64,000 nucleotides of DNA from NCBI RefSeq assembly GCF_003934165.1, contig NZ_ML133508.1, forward strand, positions 1 through 64,000, in the 5' to 3' direction. Positions 1-7,130 of the stretch are shown here, piece after piece (positions within the stretch are counted from its first letter, which is position 1; each line of letters opens with the position of its first letter). The notes under the pieces are model-generated. The model did not search any database, was not told the DNA's origin, and worked only from the letters and a program-made list of their open reading frames with translations. This DNA is from Borborobacter arsenicus. Its GTDB lineage: Bacteria; Pseudomonadota; Alphaproteobacteria; Rhizobiales; Rhizobiaceae. The translations under genes were made by a program, and so were the position numbers.

Positions 1-50
1 GGGCCGATCAACGCCCACTCCTCGTCCGTCACACCAATCCGTTCGCCCAA
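1..50 (-). CDS. IS5-family transposase, N-terminal fragment (truncated by window edge)
   Basis: A TTG codon at 50-48 follows a good ribosome binding site (GGAGG, 5 nt spacing) and opens the short reading frame MGERIGVTDEEWALIGP, which matches the usual N-terminus of IS5-group DDE transposases (the T-D-E-E-W-x-x-I-x-P motif). The catalytic domain would lie to the left, outside the window. Whether the element is intact cannot be judged. Recognition rests on this one motif. Confidence 0.55.
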   Translation of the reverse strand, partial: MGERIGVTDEEWALIG

Positions 51-110
51 GGCTGCCTCCAAATAGCAGCCTTGAATCAAAACAGGAGTCCCCAGTCAAC
101 CTTTGTCCAC
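1..110 (-). mobile_element. Edge of an IS5-type insertion sequence (partial, runs off the window)
   Basis: The first bases, read on the minus strand, encode the start of an IS5-family transposase, and the segment outward of it resembles an IS end (GTTGACTGGGGACTCCTG near 93-110). Only one end is visible, so the partner inverted repeat and any target duplication lie outside the window, and the outer boundary near 110 is approximate. The element borders a block of accessory genes. Confidence 0.5.
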
Positions 111-118
111 GAGCGCTA

Positions 119-208
119 GTGAAGACGTTGAAGGCGAGTGGTTCAATCCCGGACGACGCCTTCATGACTTACGGCAACACCTATGTGCGGAAGGTCTGCT
201 GTAACTAG
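119..208 (+). pseudogene. Possible 3' remnant of a gene cut by the adjacent insertion element
   Basis: An open frame of about 29 codons, with no start signal, ends at TAG 206-208 and reads ...SGSIPDDAFMTYGNTYV.... It starts right at the presumed outer edge of the insertion element, which fits the tail of a gene disrupted by the insertion. I do not recognise the protein, and a frame this short could be chance. Confidence 0.2.
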
Positions 209-226
209 CTGTACTGCTCCCCGCGC

Positions 227-709
227 TTACGTGCAGGTTCGGACGGCACCTGCCTTCACCTTTTCCTGCCACTTGTCGCCCAGCGTCTGACGTGCCGACA
301 CCGCCTGCTGGCTGCCTGCCTCGCCGTCCCGGAACATCCTGATCGCAAAGGCTTGGTCGTGGGTTCCATAGACCATGGTAGGACCGGGCGTGTAGGTGGT
401 GGTTCCGCTGTAGAAGCCGCCACTCACCATGCCGGTGGTGTGATATTGGCCCGGCAGTTGCGTTGCCCGCACATTGTTGGCGCTCGCGGCATCCAGGATC
501 ATATAGCGGTCATAGCCTGCCTTCAGCGTCTCGATAGCGGCCTGTTGCTGGGCGACCTTGGCCGCGCCGAAGCCTCCGCAGACGGGAGCCGCTCTGGTCT
601 GGATGATGGCTGTGTTGGCCGATGTGCGGATCGCGTTGGAACCGGCGCAGGCGGAAAGTGCGGCGCAAGTTGCCGCCAGAACAGAAACCCGAATTGATTT
701 TGAAAGCAT
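227..709 (-). CDS. Small hypothetical lipoprotein
   Basis: A 160-residue protein. Its N-terminus is a lipoprotein signal peptide: a basic start (MLSKSIR), a hydrophobic stretch, and the lipobox LSAC ending at Cys21, so it is predicted to be lipid-anchored in the cell envelope. The mature part has two further Cys residues (one in APVCGGFG and one near the C-terminus, RTCT), a central Gly/Tyr/Thr-rich stretch (GGFYSGTTTYTPG), and no domain I can name. It is transcribed alone on the minus strand; the neighbouring 242-residue gene ends about 60 bp upstream. Lipoproteins of this size with a similar GTTTYTPGPTMVYG-type segment occur in alphaproteobacteria, but I know of no assigned function. Confidence 0.7.
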   Translation of the reverse strand: MLSKSIRVSVLAATCAALSACAGSNAIRTSANTAIIQTRAAPVCGGFGAAKVAQQQAAIETLKAGYDRYMILDAASANNVRATQLPGQYHTTGMVSGGFYSGTTTYTPGPTMVYGTHDQAFAIRMFRDGEAGSQQAVSARQTLGDKWQEKVKAGAVRTCT

Positions 710-769
710 AAGTATCCCCTGTAGAAAAGCGTCGAGTTCACAAGATCACGGCCGAAATATTTCTGTCAA

Positions 770-1498
770 TTATTTGACAGGTGGCGAGTTGTGGCTGAGA
801 TATTCGCCGCGGATGAAGCCCGCGTCCCAACGTCCGCAGGCTTCCATCGCCGCCACGGCAAGGCGGGCAGCGCTGTCCGGGTGGACCAGCAGGAAGAACA
901 CCACATGCGCGGTGGTGAACGCCCAGACGGCGCAGCCGGGGGCAGCGTGCCGAAGCTGTTCAGACCGGGAGGCCATGAACGTGGCCCGTTCGATGCGCGG
1001 GAAATGCTGGTAGATCAGCAGCGACTTACCAGCCTCGTAGAACGCCGCCACCTCATCGAAGTACAGGTATTTGGACGAGTTCTTGCGGCCTTTCGGCAGC
1101 GACACTTCGAGACCGTTGTCCGGATCGAAGAACACCAGATCGGTGGCGTCGAACTCCGCCGCGCACTGCTCCATGAAGGCAGAACGCCCGGACCACTCGT
1201 CGGGCAGCAACTCGTTGTAGTAGCGAGCGCCCCGAACCGCACCGCTGTCTTCAATGGTCTGCAGCCGGCGACGATCCGGCTTGGCGGCGGCGTGGGCCAG
1301 GATATCGAACAGTTCGGTGTCGAAATGGCGATGCCGCTCCGGCTGCTGAAGATAGGTGAGCTTGCTGCCATCTGAACTCCCGTCCGAAGGCGTCAGCATC
1401 CAGCACACACCGATGCGATTCGTGCCGCCCGCCGACAGCATCCGCAGCAGTGCATACTTCCGATAGTCGCTAATGTCCCCGACGTATTGATGCTTCAC
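770..1498 (-). CDS. Conserved hypothetical protein (DYRKYALLR / DPDNGLE family)
   Basis: A 242-residue protein if it starts at GTG 1498, which has GGAGG 5 nt upstream. An ATG at 1531 in the same frame would add 11 residues but has no good binding site. Conserved-looking motifs are YVGDISDYRKYALLR at the N-terminus, an aromatic IGVCWMLTPSDG segment, VFFDPDNGLEV near the middle, SSKYLYFDEVAAFY, and LLIYQHFPR. I recognise the family as a widespread, often mobile-element-associated conserved hypothetical, but know no function. The FFDPDNG acidic cluster and alternating hydrophobic strands suggest an alpha/beta enzyme fold (inference). It is divergent from an XRE regulator, suggesting a small regulated module. 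Confidence 0.7.
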   Translation of the reverse strand: MKHQYVGDISDYRKYALLRMLSAGGTNRIGVCWMLTPSDGSSDGSKLTYLQQPERHRHFDTELFDILAHAAAKPDRRRLQTIEDSGAVRGARYYNELLPDEWSGRSAFMEQCAAEFDATDLVFFDPDNGLEVSLPKGRKNSSKYLYFDEVAAFYEAGKSLLIYQHFPRIERATFMASRSEQLRHAAPGCAVWAFTTAHVVFFLLVHPDSAARLAVAAMEACGRWDAGFIRGEYLSHNSPPVK

Positions 1499-1538
1499 CA
1501 CGCCCTCCGAATCGATTCCGGCGGGCAGCATCGCAAAA

Positions 1539-1555
1539 TACCCTGATTTGGGGTA
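1539..1555. promoter_or_regulatory. Inverted repeat TACCC-N7-GGGTA between divergent genes, candidate operator
   Basis: TACCCTGATTTGGGGTA has perfect 5-bp arms and lies in the roughly 107-bp gap between the hypothetical gene (minus) and the XRE regulator (plus). Position and symmetry suit a binding site for that regulator, but arms this short can arise by chance. Confidence 0.3.
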
Positions 1556-1605
1556 CTCTAAATTCGGGTCTTATTGAGGCGCTGGTCCCAGCACTGGCGC
1601 TTCCA

Positions 1606-1845
1606 TTGTCTTCACTTCGATCCAATCTGTATCAACGAATGATCGAACTGCTCGTGCAGGCTCGGAAGGACGCTGGCATTACGCAGGTCGAATTGGGGAA
1701 GCGGATCGGGCAACGGCAGACCTTCGTCTCGAAGTTCGAGCTTGGAGAACGTCGGCTCGACGTGGCCGAATTCGTGATGATAGCCAGAGCTATAGGCGCT
1801 GATCCGCACGCGATAATGCACGAATCTGAGGAGCAATTCGACTAA
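1606..1845 (+). CDS. XRE-family helix-turn-helix transcriptional regulator
   Basis: A 79-residue protein that is almost entirely a Cro/C1-type HTH domain. The helix-turn-helix spans about residues 24-47 (GITQVELGKRIGQRQTFVSK), followed by the typical FELGERRLDVAEF segment and a short acidic tail. It should bind DNA as a dimer and has no effector domain. The TTG start at 1606 is the farthest upstream; an ATG at 1639 (residue 12) is an alternative, and neither has a clear binding site. It is divergent from the 242-residue gene and shares its control region, so autoregulation and control of that neighbour are plausible. Confidence 0.8.
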   Translation: MSSLRSNLYQRMIELLVQARKDAGITQVELGKRIGQRQTFVSKFELGERRLDVAEFVMIARAIGADPHAIMHESEEQFD

Positions 1846-1970
1846 GCGATACTGTTCGCTGTGTTTGTAACCGGAAACGCGGGTAGCAGGAAATTGATAA
1901 CATCAACGTGGCTGCCCGCGCGTATCTGTCGTTGCCCTACAATTATCACAACGTCGTTCTTCCGGTCGGG

Positions 1971-2147
1971 TTAACGACCGAAGATTGTCCGGAAGATAGT
2001 GTAGAATACGATGGCGACTAGCGTGACGATCACGACCAGAAATATTGTCCCCCCAGAGGTAGTGGGATCGATATAAAAAACCGCTGCAACCCCCAACAAA
2101 ATCCCAACGACTGCAGGAATCCCGTAGTGCTTTATAAGGATAGACAC
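1971..2147 (-). CDS. Very small two-helix membrane protein
   Basis: A 58-residue frame starting at GTG 2147, only 4 nt after the stop of the upstream exported protein, whose last codons (AAGGA) provide the ribosome binding site. This is typical of translational coupling. The product has two hydrophobic segments, about residues 10-26 (IPAVVGILLGVAAVFYI) and 33-53 (GTIFLVVIVTLVAIVFY), separated by the short polar turn DPTTSG, and ends in the basic tail FRTIFGR. This is a hairpin-like inner-membrane protein. I do not recognise a family. Tight coupling suggests it works with, or anchors, the upstream protein. Confidence 0.55.
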   Translation of the reverse strand: MSILIKHYGIPAVVGILLGVAAVFYIDPTTSGGTIFLVVIVTLVAIVFYTIFRTIFGR

Positions 2148-2151
2148 AGCG

Positions 2152-3636
2152 TTATTCCTTCAAGAAACTGAGGAGTTTGGTACCCGTCTTGTCTACCCAC
2201 AACTGAATCAAGCGACGTATTTTCTGTTCGTCCCAGCCGTTACGCCAAAGTTCCGGATTGCGTTCGATATCCGTCACCCAGTCCTGCATAATCTGTTCTG
2301 CCTGCTTTTCTGTCGTAACATCGCTCAGGTCCGCCACCAGAATATGAGCGTTCGGATCGCCAATTTGTTGTGGTGGTGCCCAGGCGATAAGATATGGGCC
2401 TTCGCCATTCATCTGGAAATTCTGGCGTTGTGCGACCTTGATTGATTGCTTTGCTGCAATCAGACCGTAATGCGCTACGGCCTGTTGGCATAGCTCTTCA
2501 CGCTTCATCTTGTTGATCTGATCGGCCAGCTTGTCCTGCTCGACTGGCCAAACAGTTACCATCTGATCCGCGTATGGGGTAGTCAGGTTGGGTGAGTCGG
2601 CGTGCGGCAGTCCGTCAACGTAGGCGTGGCAAAGCATCAAGTATCTATCAAGACGATCACCACTGGAAGCCCTCGAGGGAAACGCCACAATTCCGTAAGC
2701 CGAAAAATTGCGCGGGGGAAATTGCGTGGGTCCAGCGAAAATCCGAGTGGCCCGTATCCCATTTTCAATGAGCAGACCGGGTCGTGTCTGGATTGCGCTT
2801 ACCTTTATCACAGTAGGTGCTGACACGTCGTTTAGGACGGCAATTTGTTGGCCTGCGTCGTTTGATATCTCCACACCGGTACCAGACCATGACGCACTGT
2901 AGGTGCATCCTCCGGGTGTTCTGAAATCGTAATTGCCTGAACGCTTCTGAAATATTGTTTGAAGTGCCGCTGGAAAGAGTTGATCCGTGACTACATGGCA
3001 TCCGATCAGAGCTTGACGCTCCGCATCGTCAAGACCGTGCCCCTCACTCTCTTCGACTGCACGTTGCACGGCATCCCATGCCGCGTCGGTCGGTGCAAGG
3101 ATAGCGATAGGATTACCCGAGATCTGTTTTTGGGTAACATATTTCGCAACAATCCGGCCCGTTGTTGCGAAAGCTCCACCTAGATTTTGCTCTGCTAGCG
3201 TCTTCTCCAGTGGTTCGTATCGCACCGCAGCGAATGTGGCGAGCGCCTGCATCTGTTCTTTGGTAAGAGAGCCGGTGACGGGTTCCAAGCGATCTGCTTG
3301 AAACTGCTCAATAGCTTGGCGTGTGAGGAAATTGTCGGTCTCGCTTTCCGATCCGGCCTTATAGCCTTGCTGGTTCAAAATTTTTTGGATGTCTGACGCC
3401 GTCAATCGAAACGGATCGTGATCAGCGTCGCCAGAAATTACTGGCTTGGATGTTCCATGGGGTAAATCAAGCTGCTTTGTGACGCCTTCTCGTCCGGTAT
3501 CGGGCAAATCTAGTTGTATCGCAGTTCCTCCGTGATCAGTATCGGACAACTGCTTCTGCACCTGCGCGATCGCTACACTCGGCAGGGCCAGTGCCGACAA
3601 AACACCGACAAATATTTGGCTTAGCCTCCACCCCAT
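2152..3636 (-). CDS. Exported protein with peptidoglycan-binding-like and fasciclin-like regions
   Basis: A 494-residue protein from ATG 3636, chosen because AAGGGG lies 6 nt upstream; ATG 3639 is equally in frame, and the longer frame to 3690 lacks a signal. The signal peptide is about residues 1-24, cleaving after AIA. Next come a linker with two QLDLP repeats and, at about 73-133, a region like a peptidoglycan-binding repeat (DIQKILNQQGYKAG...AIEQFQ). Residues 135-290 resemble a fasciclin/FAS1 domain: IAILAPTDAAWDAV is the typical H1-type motif. A C-terminal region of about 180 residues is unassigned. It is probably periplasmic or cell-wall associated, and is coupled to the small membrane protein downstream. 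Domain calls are by eye and the FAS1 call is moderate. Confidence 0.6.
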   Translation of the reverse strand: MGWRLSQIFVGVLSALALPSVAIAQVQKQLSDTDHGGTAIQLDLPDTGREGVTKQLDLPHGTSKPVISGDADHDPFRLTASDIQKILNQQGYKAGSESETDNFLTRQAIEQFQADRLEPVTGSLTKEQMQALATFAAVRYEPLEKTLAEQNLGGAFATTGRIVAKYVTQKQISGNPIAILAPTDAAWDAVQRAVEESEGHGLDDAERQALIGCHVVTDQLFPAALQTIFQKRSGNYDFRTPGGCTYSASWSGTGVEISNDAGQQIAVLNDVSAPTVIKVSAIQTRPGLLIENGIRATRIFAGPTQFPPRNFSAYGIVAFPSRASSGDRLDRYLMLCHAYVDGLPHADSPNLTTPYADQMVTVWPVEQDKLADQINKMKREELCQQAVAHYGLIAAKQSIKVAQRQNFQMNGEGPYLIAWAPPQQIGDPNAHILVADLSDVTTEKQAEQIMQDWVTDIERNPELWRNGWDEQKIRRLIQLWVDKTGTKLLSFLKE

Positions 3637-3852
3637 CATCGTCCCCTTCCCCTTTGGGCTAATGCTAGATGCCGATGTGAAAGCTTTCAATGGTTTCCAG
3701 TGTCAGAGCGTGGCTTCGTGAATTCCCATGCGCCGCCGCACACTCCGGCGACACCGCGACTTCACGCTACGTCGAATACGCAAAGTGGTAACCCGCGTGT
3801 AACCCTGACCTTTTGAGAGCAATCAGTCGGCTGCGATTTCAACCGCCTGGAA

Positions 3853-3883
3853 AACGAAAAAGCCGCGGAAAACCGCGGCCTTT
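3853..3883 (-). terminator. Rho-independent terminator downstream of tRNA-Gly
   Basis: On the minus strand, GCCGCGG-TTTT-CCGCGGC (3879-3862) is followed by CTTTTTCGTTTT. A perfect 7-bp GC stem, tetraloop and T-run 16-20 nt past the tRNA 3' end make this its terminator. Confidence 0.85.
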
Positions 3884-3898
3884 CGATGCTTTGAATAT

Positions 3899-3973
3899 TG
3901 GAGCGGGTGAAGCGATTCGAACGCTCGACCCCAACCTTGGCAAGGTTGTGCTCTACCCCTGAGCTACACCCGC
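3899..3973 (-). tRNA. tRNA-Gly (anticodon GCC)
   Basis: The minus strand folds as a complete tRNA: acceptor GCGGGTG pairs with CACCCGC, the D-arm contains AGCTCAGGGGTAGAGC, and the anticodon stem CAACC/GGTTG encloses TTGCCAA with anticodon GCC. The T-arm contains the GTTCGAATC loop, and the discriminator is T followed by an encoded CCA (3901-3899). All canonical features are present. Accessory genes lie on its 3' side, the side where tRNA-targeting islands usually insert, but no att duplication was seen. Confidence 0.97.
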
Positions 3974-4261
3974 TCGCGCGGCATCAAGTACCGCAAGCCG
4001 CGCCTATATGGCCGAAGAGCGAGCCGAATGCAACAGGCAAACGCAGACATTTTTGTCAGAATTTCCATTCGCGTTTGTGGTGGGAAATGGTGAGATGCAG
4101 GTCCTCCGACATCCGCGTTCTTTCACCGTGCAGCGAGAGACTGCCGTGGCGCCGTTACGCAAATCTTCGGCAGGCAAGCACTTCCCTGTTGCGGCCTCGC
4201 ATGCGAAACAGGCGGCGTCACATTTGAGCGGAAAATCTCTTTTCGCCTTATCAGGAATGCC

Positions 4262-4759
4262 ATGCCCAGGACACCAGCCGAACTTTTCGCCTTTCTCGAT
4301 GCGCTGAAGATAGATGTTACGACGAAATCACATCCGCCATTGTTTACCGTTGCCGATTCGCAGTCGCTGCGTGGTGAGATTGAAGGCGGCCACACCAAGA
4401 ACCTGTTCCTGAAGGACAAGAAGGGCAGTTATTTCCTGGTTACAGTCGATGAGGAGGCGGAAGTGGATCTCAAGCAGATCCATCACCTTATCGGAGCGGC
4501 CGGCCGTGTCTCCTTCGGCAAGCCGGAAGCGCTGATGGAACTGCTTGGCGTCTATCCGGGCGCGGTTACTGTGTTCGGGCTGATCAATGACAGCGCCGGA
4601 ACGGTCAAGGTGGTGCTAGACAGCGCCTTGATGCAGAATGCGGTCATCAATGCGCATCCCTTGACGAACGAGGCGACGACATCGATTGCAAATGGCGATC
4701 TTTTGAAGTTCATCGCGGCGACAGGTCATGAGCCGCTGATCTTGAAAGTCTCCGCATGA
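4262..4759 (+). CDS. Prolyl-tRNA editing protein (YbaK/PrdX/ProXp-ala type)
   Basis: A 165-residue single-domain protein of the INS/YbaK superfamily, which hydrolyses mischarged Ala-tRNA(Pro) or related species in trans when prolyl-tRNA synthetase lacks its own editing domain, as in alphaproteobacteria. The PrdX signature is seen in HPPLFTVADSQSL (about 24-36), GGHTKNLFLKDKKG (42-55, with the catalytic-pocket Lys45), VSFGKPEALMELLGVYPGAVTVFGL, and the HPLTNEATTSI stretch near the end. Length matches the family (about 165-170). It starts at ATG 4262 and stands alone on the plus strand, 93 bp before the thioredoxin gene. Confidence 0.88.
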   Translation: MPRTPAELFAFLDALKIDVTTKSHPPLFTVADSQSLRGEIEGGHTKNLFLKDKKGSYFLVTVDEEAEVDLKQIHHLIGAAGRVSFGKPEALMELLGVYPGAVTVFGLINDSAGTVKVVLDSALMQNAVINAHPLTNEATTSIANGDLLKFIAATGHEPLILKVSA

Positions 4760-4852
4760 TTGCCACATGGTGGCTAAACCTGCGGATTGCGGCCGACCGA
4801 CCTCGATCCGCGTTAGAATGATGACGGCACGTGCCAGTCAGCCGAAGGGGCG

Positions 4853-5854
4853 ATGATGAACGAGCAAGACAATCCATTCGGTGGCGCAGGAAGCCAGTAC
4901 ACGGCCAATGTCAGCTATGGCGCGGCCAGGCCGGAAGCATCCGAAAACGCGAATGCTGTGAACCTTGGCGCAAAAGGTTCGGAACCCTTTGTGGTCAAGG
5001 ACACGACCACGGCAAGCTTTACGGCCGATGTCATCCAGGAGTCCCGTCGCCAGCCGGTACTGGTCGATTTCTGGGCGCCCTGGTGCGGCCCCTGTAAACA
5101 GCTTGCGCCGGTCCTGGAAAAGGCGGTTCAGGCCAGCAGTGGCCGGGTGAAACTGGTCAAGATGAATATCGATGATCATCCATCGATTGCCGGCCAGCTT
5201 GGTATCCAGTCGATCCCGGCGGTAATCGCGTTCAAGGACGGCCAGCCGATAGATGGTTTCATGGGGGCGGTGCCCGAAAGTCAGATTACCGCATTTATAG
5301 ACAAGGTCGCCGGCGTGGACGGCAAGGCGCAACTGGCGGACGCCTTGGCGGCGGCAGCGGAGGCGCGGGCGGCGGGTGATTTGCAGTCCGCAGCCGATAT
5401 TTTCGCAAGCGTGCTCGAACAGGCACCCGACAATGTGGACGCATTGGCGGGATTGGCCGATATTATGTTCGATACCGGCGACCTTGAGGGGTCCAAGGCG
5501 CTGCTTGAGCAGGTGCCGGCTGATAGGAAGGAAAATGCGGCGATTGCTGCGGTCCATGCCAAGCTTGCCTTAGCCGAGCAATCCGCTGCGCTTGGCAATC
5601 CGGCCGAATTGGAAGCGCGTGTGGCAGCCGACCCGAAGGACCATCAGGCGCGCTTTGATTTGGCCATCGTGCAGAATGCGCTCGGGCAGCGCCGTGAAGC
5701 GGCCGACAACCTTCTGGCCATCGTCAAGGCGGATCGAAGCTGGAAGGATGATGGCGCGCGGACCCAATTGCTCCAGCTTTTCGAAGCATGGGGCATGACC
5801 GACGAGGTGACGCTCGAGACACGGCGAAAACTGTCGTCGCTGCTGTTTTCCTGA
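4853..5854 (+). CDS. Thioredoxin-domain/TPR co-chaperone protein (CnoX/YbbN type)
   Basis: A 333-residue protein. After a low-complexity N-terminus of about 45 residues it has a thioredoxin domain (about 50-155) with an intact WCGPCK redox motif at 77-82 and the cis-Pro segment SIPAVIAF, then a TPR-like helical region (about 165-333) rich in Ala/Leu repeats. This is the CnoX/YbbN architecture: in E. coli the protein holds oxidation-prone substrates and hands them to GroEL or DnaK. Unlike E. coli CnoX, which lacks the first active-site Cys, this one keeps both, so it may also be an oxidoreductase. The start is ATG 4853 with GAAGGGG upstream. It is followed by the Lon N-domain gene, a common pairing in Rhizobiales. 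Confidence 0.85.
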   Translation: MMNEQDNPFGGAGSQYTANVSYGAARPEASENANAVNLGAKGSEPFVVKDTTTASFTADVIQESRRQPVLVDFWAPWCGPCKQLAPVLEKAVQASSGRVKLVKMNIDDHPSIAGQLGIQSIPAVIAFKDGQPIDGFMGAVPESQITAFIDKVAGVDGKAQLADALAAAAEARAAGDLQSAADIFASVLEQAPDNVDALAGLADIMFDTGDLEGSKALLEQVPADRKENAAIAAVHAKLALAEQSAALGNPAELEARVAADPKDHQARFDLAIVQNALGQRREAADNLLAIVKADRSWKDDGARTQLLQLFEAWGMTDEVTLETRRKLSSLLFS

Positions 5855-5860
5855 AGCATA

Positions 5861-5891
5861 TCTCCCGGAAGTGGAAGCCGGCTTCGGGAGA
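5861..5891 (+). terminator. Stem-loop between thioredoxin and Lon N-domain genes
   Basis: TCTCCCG (5861-5867) pairs with CGGGAGA (5885-5891), and inner AAG/CTT pairs extend the stem across one bulged base. It starts 7 nt after the thioredoxin stop. There is no T-run, so it may protect the 3' end or weaken readthrough rather than terminate fully. Confidence 0.35.
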
Positions 5892-6030
5892 CATGCGAGG
5901 GAACGAGGGTTGAAGTGTGCCGCCTGATTCGTTTCGGCGTGACACGCTTTAAGCGGCGGCCTCGTACGGAGCGGCGAGGCGGTTTGCCTGCGTCGGTGGG
6001 TACGGCGCCGAATGCTGAACGGAGAAGGAC

Positions 6031-6702
6031 ATGCAGGCGGGAAACGCGCATTATCGCACCGGAAAGGACGTTCCGACCACACTTGCCGTATTTCCGCTGG
6101 CAGGCGCCCTGCTATTGCCGGGCGGCCGCTTGCCGCTGAACATTTTTGAGCCGCGCTATCTGCAGATGATTGACGATGTGATCGCCGGCGACAGGTTGGT
6201 CGGCATGATCCAACCGCGGCTCGACGGCATTCTACGCGACGACGGCGAGCCGGAGATTTGCGAAGCAGGTTGTCTCGGCCGCCTTACCTCCTTCGCGGAA
6301 TCCGGCGACGGCCGTTATCTGATAGCGCTAGAGGGCGTCTGCCGTTTCCGTGTCACCCAGGAACTGGCGGTCAAAACGCCCTATCGCCAGTGTCGGATCA
6401 TGCCGTTCGTCGGCGACCTCTCAGAAGATCCGACCGGCAGGGAAATCGATCGTCTCGGCCTGCTCAAGGCCTTCCGCGCCTATCTGGAAGCTAATGAGCT
6501 GGAGGCGGATTGGGACAGTGTCAGCCGTGCTGAAAACGCAATGCTGGTCAATGCCTTGTCGATGATGGCGCCCTATGGCGCCGCCGAAAAGCAGGCGCTT
6601 CTCGAGGCGCCGGATTTGAAGACCCGCGCCGACACCCTCATCGCGATAACCGAAATGGTTCTCGCCAGGAAAAATGACGAGTTCGGCTCGAACCTGCAAT
6701 AG
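6031..6702 (+). CDS. Lon N-terminal substrate-binding domain protein
   Basis: A 223-residue protein made only of the LON-substrate-binding (N) domain: VFPLAGALLLPGG followed by LPLNIFEPRYLQMIDDVI (about 34-51), then GRLTSFAESGDGRYLIALEGVCRFRV (beta-rich), and a C-terminal helical bundle (LEANELEADWDSV... to ENAMLVNALSMMAPYGAAEKQALLEA). There is no ATPase or protease domain. Stand-alone forms of 200-225 residues are usual in alphaproteobacteria, and their role is not established; adaptor or chaperone functions have been suggested. It starts at ATG 6031 after an A/G-rich stretch (GAACGGAGAAGGAC) and follows the thioredoxin-TPR gene on the same strand. Confidence 0.88.
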   Translation: MQAGNAHYRTGKDVPTTLAVFPLAGALLLPGGRLPLNIFEPRYLQMIDDVIAGDRLVGMIQPRLDGILRDDGEPEICEAGCLGRLTSFAESGDGRYLIALEGVCRFRVTQELAVKTPYRQCRIMPFVGDLSEDPTGREIDRLGLLKAFRAYLEANELEADWDSVSRAENAMLVNALSMMAPYGAAEKQALLEAPDLKTRADTLIAITEMVLARKNDEFGSNLQ

Positions 6703-6711
6703 GTCTGGCGA

Positions 6712-6870
6712 TCAGTATCTGATCTTGCGGAATTGTTCCGGCTCGATGCCGAGGCCGCGCAGATCGCGGTTGCGCGGAGCACGACCGCTCTCCACCGCAG
6801 CAGCGACTGCGATTGCGCTGCCGATCAGGTTGAAGAACCCGCCGATCCGAGAGGAATTGCGCTGGGACAT
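6712..6870 (-). CDS. Small conserved protein of 52 residues
   Basis: A short frame opening at ATG 6870, preceded by AAAGGT at 8 nt, and ending in TGA at 6712. The N-terminal half contains a small hydrophobic segment (FFNLIGSAIAVAAAV, residues 12-26). The C-terminal half is charged: GRAPRNRDLRGLGIEPEQF. The pattern of a short amphipathic or membrane segment followed by R-x-L-x-x-L-G-I-x-P-x-x-F looks like a small protein common in Rhizobiales, with unknown function. It is on the opposite strand to its neighbours, ends 9 nt after the Lon-domain gene, and is divergent from the rimP operon. Confidence 0.6.
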   Translation of the reverse strand: MSQRNSSRIGGFFNLIGSAIAVAAAVESGRAPRNRDLRGLGIEPEQFRKIRY

Positions 6871-6996
6871 TGTCGTTACCTTTCATGCTGCACTGCAACA
6901 TAGTTAGGGCTGCGGTGCTGCAATTGTAAGTGGCGCTGCCGCAGGGCAGCCATGCGGTGCGCGCAACACGCCGTTAACGAGCGGTTTAAGCAGGAC

Positions 6997-7025
6997 TTGT
7001 CAGGATCAAGCATATCCTTTATGTA
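6997..7025 (+). promoter_or_regulatory. Candidate sigma70-type promoter of the rimP-nusA-infB operon
   Basis: TTGTCA (6997-7002), a 17-bp spacer and TATGTA (7020-7025) lie about 100 bp before rimP, just upstream of the attenuator-like hairpin. Spacing is ideal and each hexamer has one or two mismatches. It was found by eye and is unconfirmed. Confidence 0.5.
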
Positions 7026-7052
7026 TGGCCTAAATTCTTGGTCGATTTGACG

Positions 7053-7084
7053 AAGAGTGGGTCCACCCGGTCCCGCTCTTTTTT
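7053..7084 (+). terminator. Terminator-like hairpin (attenuator) in the rimP operon leader
   Basis: AAGAGTGGG (7053-7061) pairs with CCCGCTCTT (7072-7080), with one G-U pair, a 10-nt loop and a run of six T. It lies between the predicted promoter and rimP (start 7131), so transcripts must read through it to reach nusA and infB. A structured rimP leader is known in other proteobacteria, and control of termination by NusA or cold-shock factors is plausible here. Confidence 0.7.
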
Positions 7085-7130
7085 GTTACCGGGCCTTGTG
7101 ATCCGGCATGCGGCCAGCCCTGGATGAGAA

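Noticed and set aside
3899-3973. tRNA-Gly as a proven island attachment site
   Set aside because: No second copy of the tRNA 3' end and no integrase is visible in the window.
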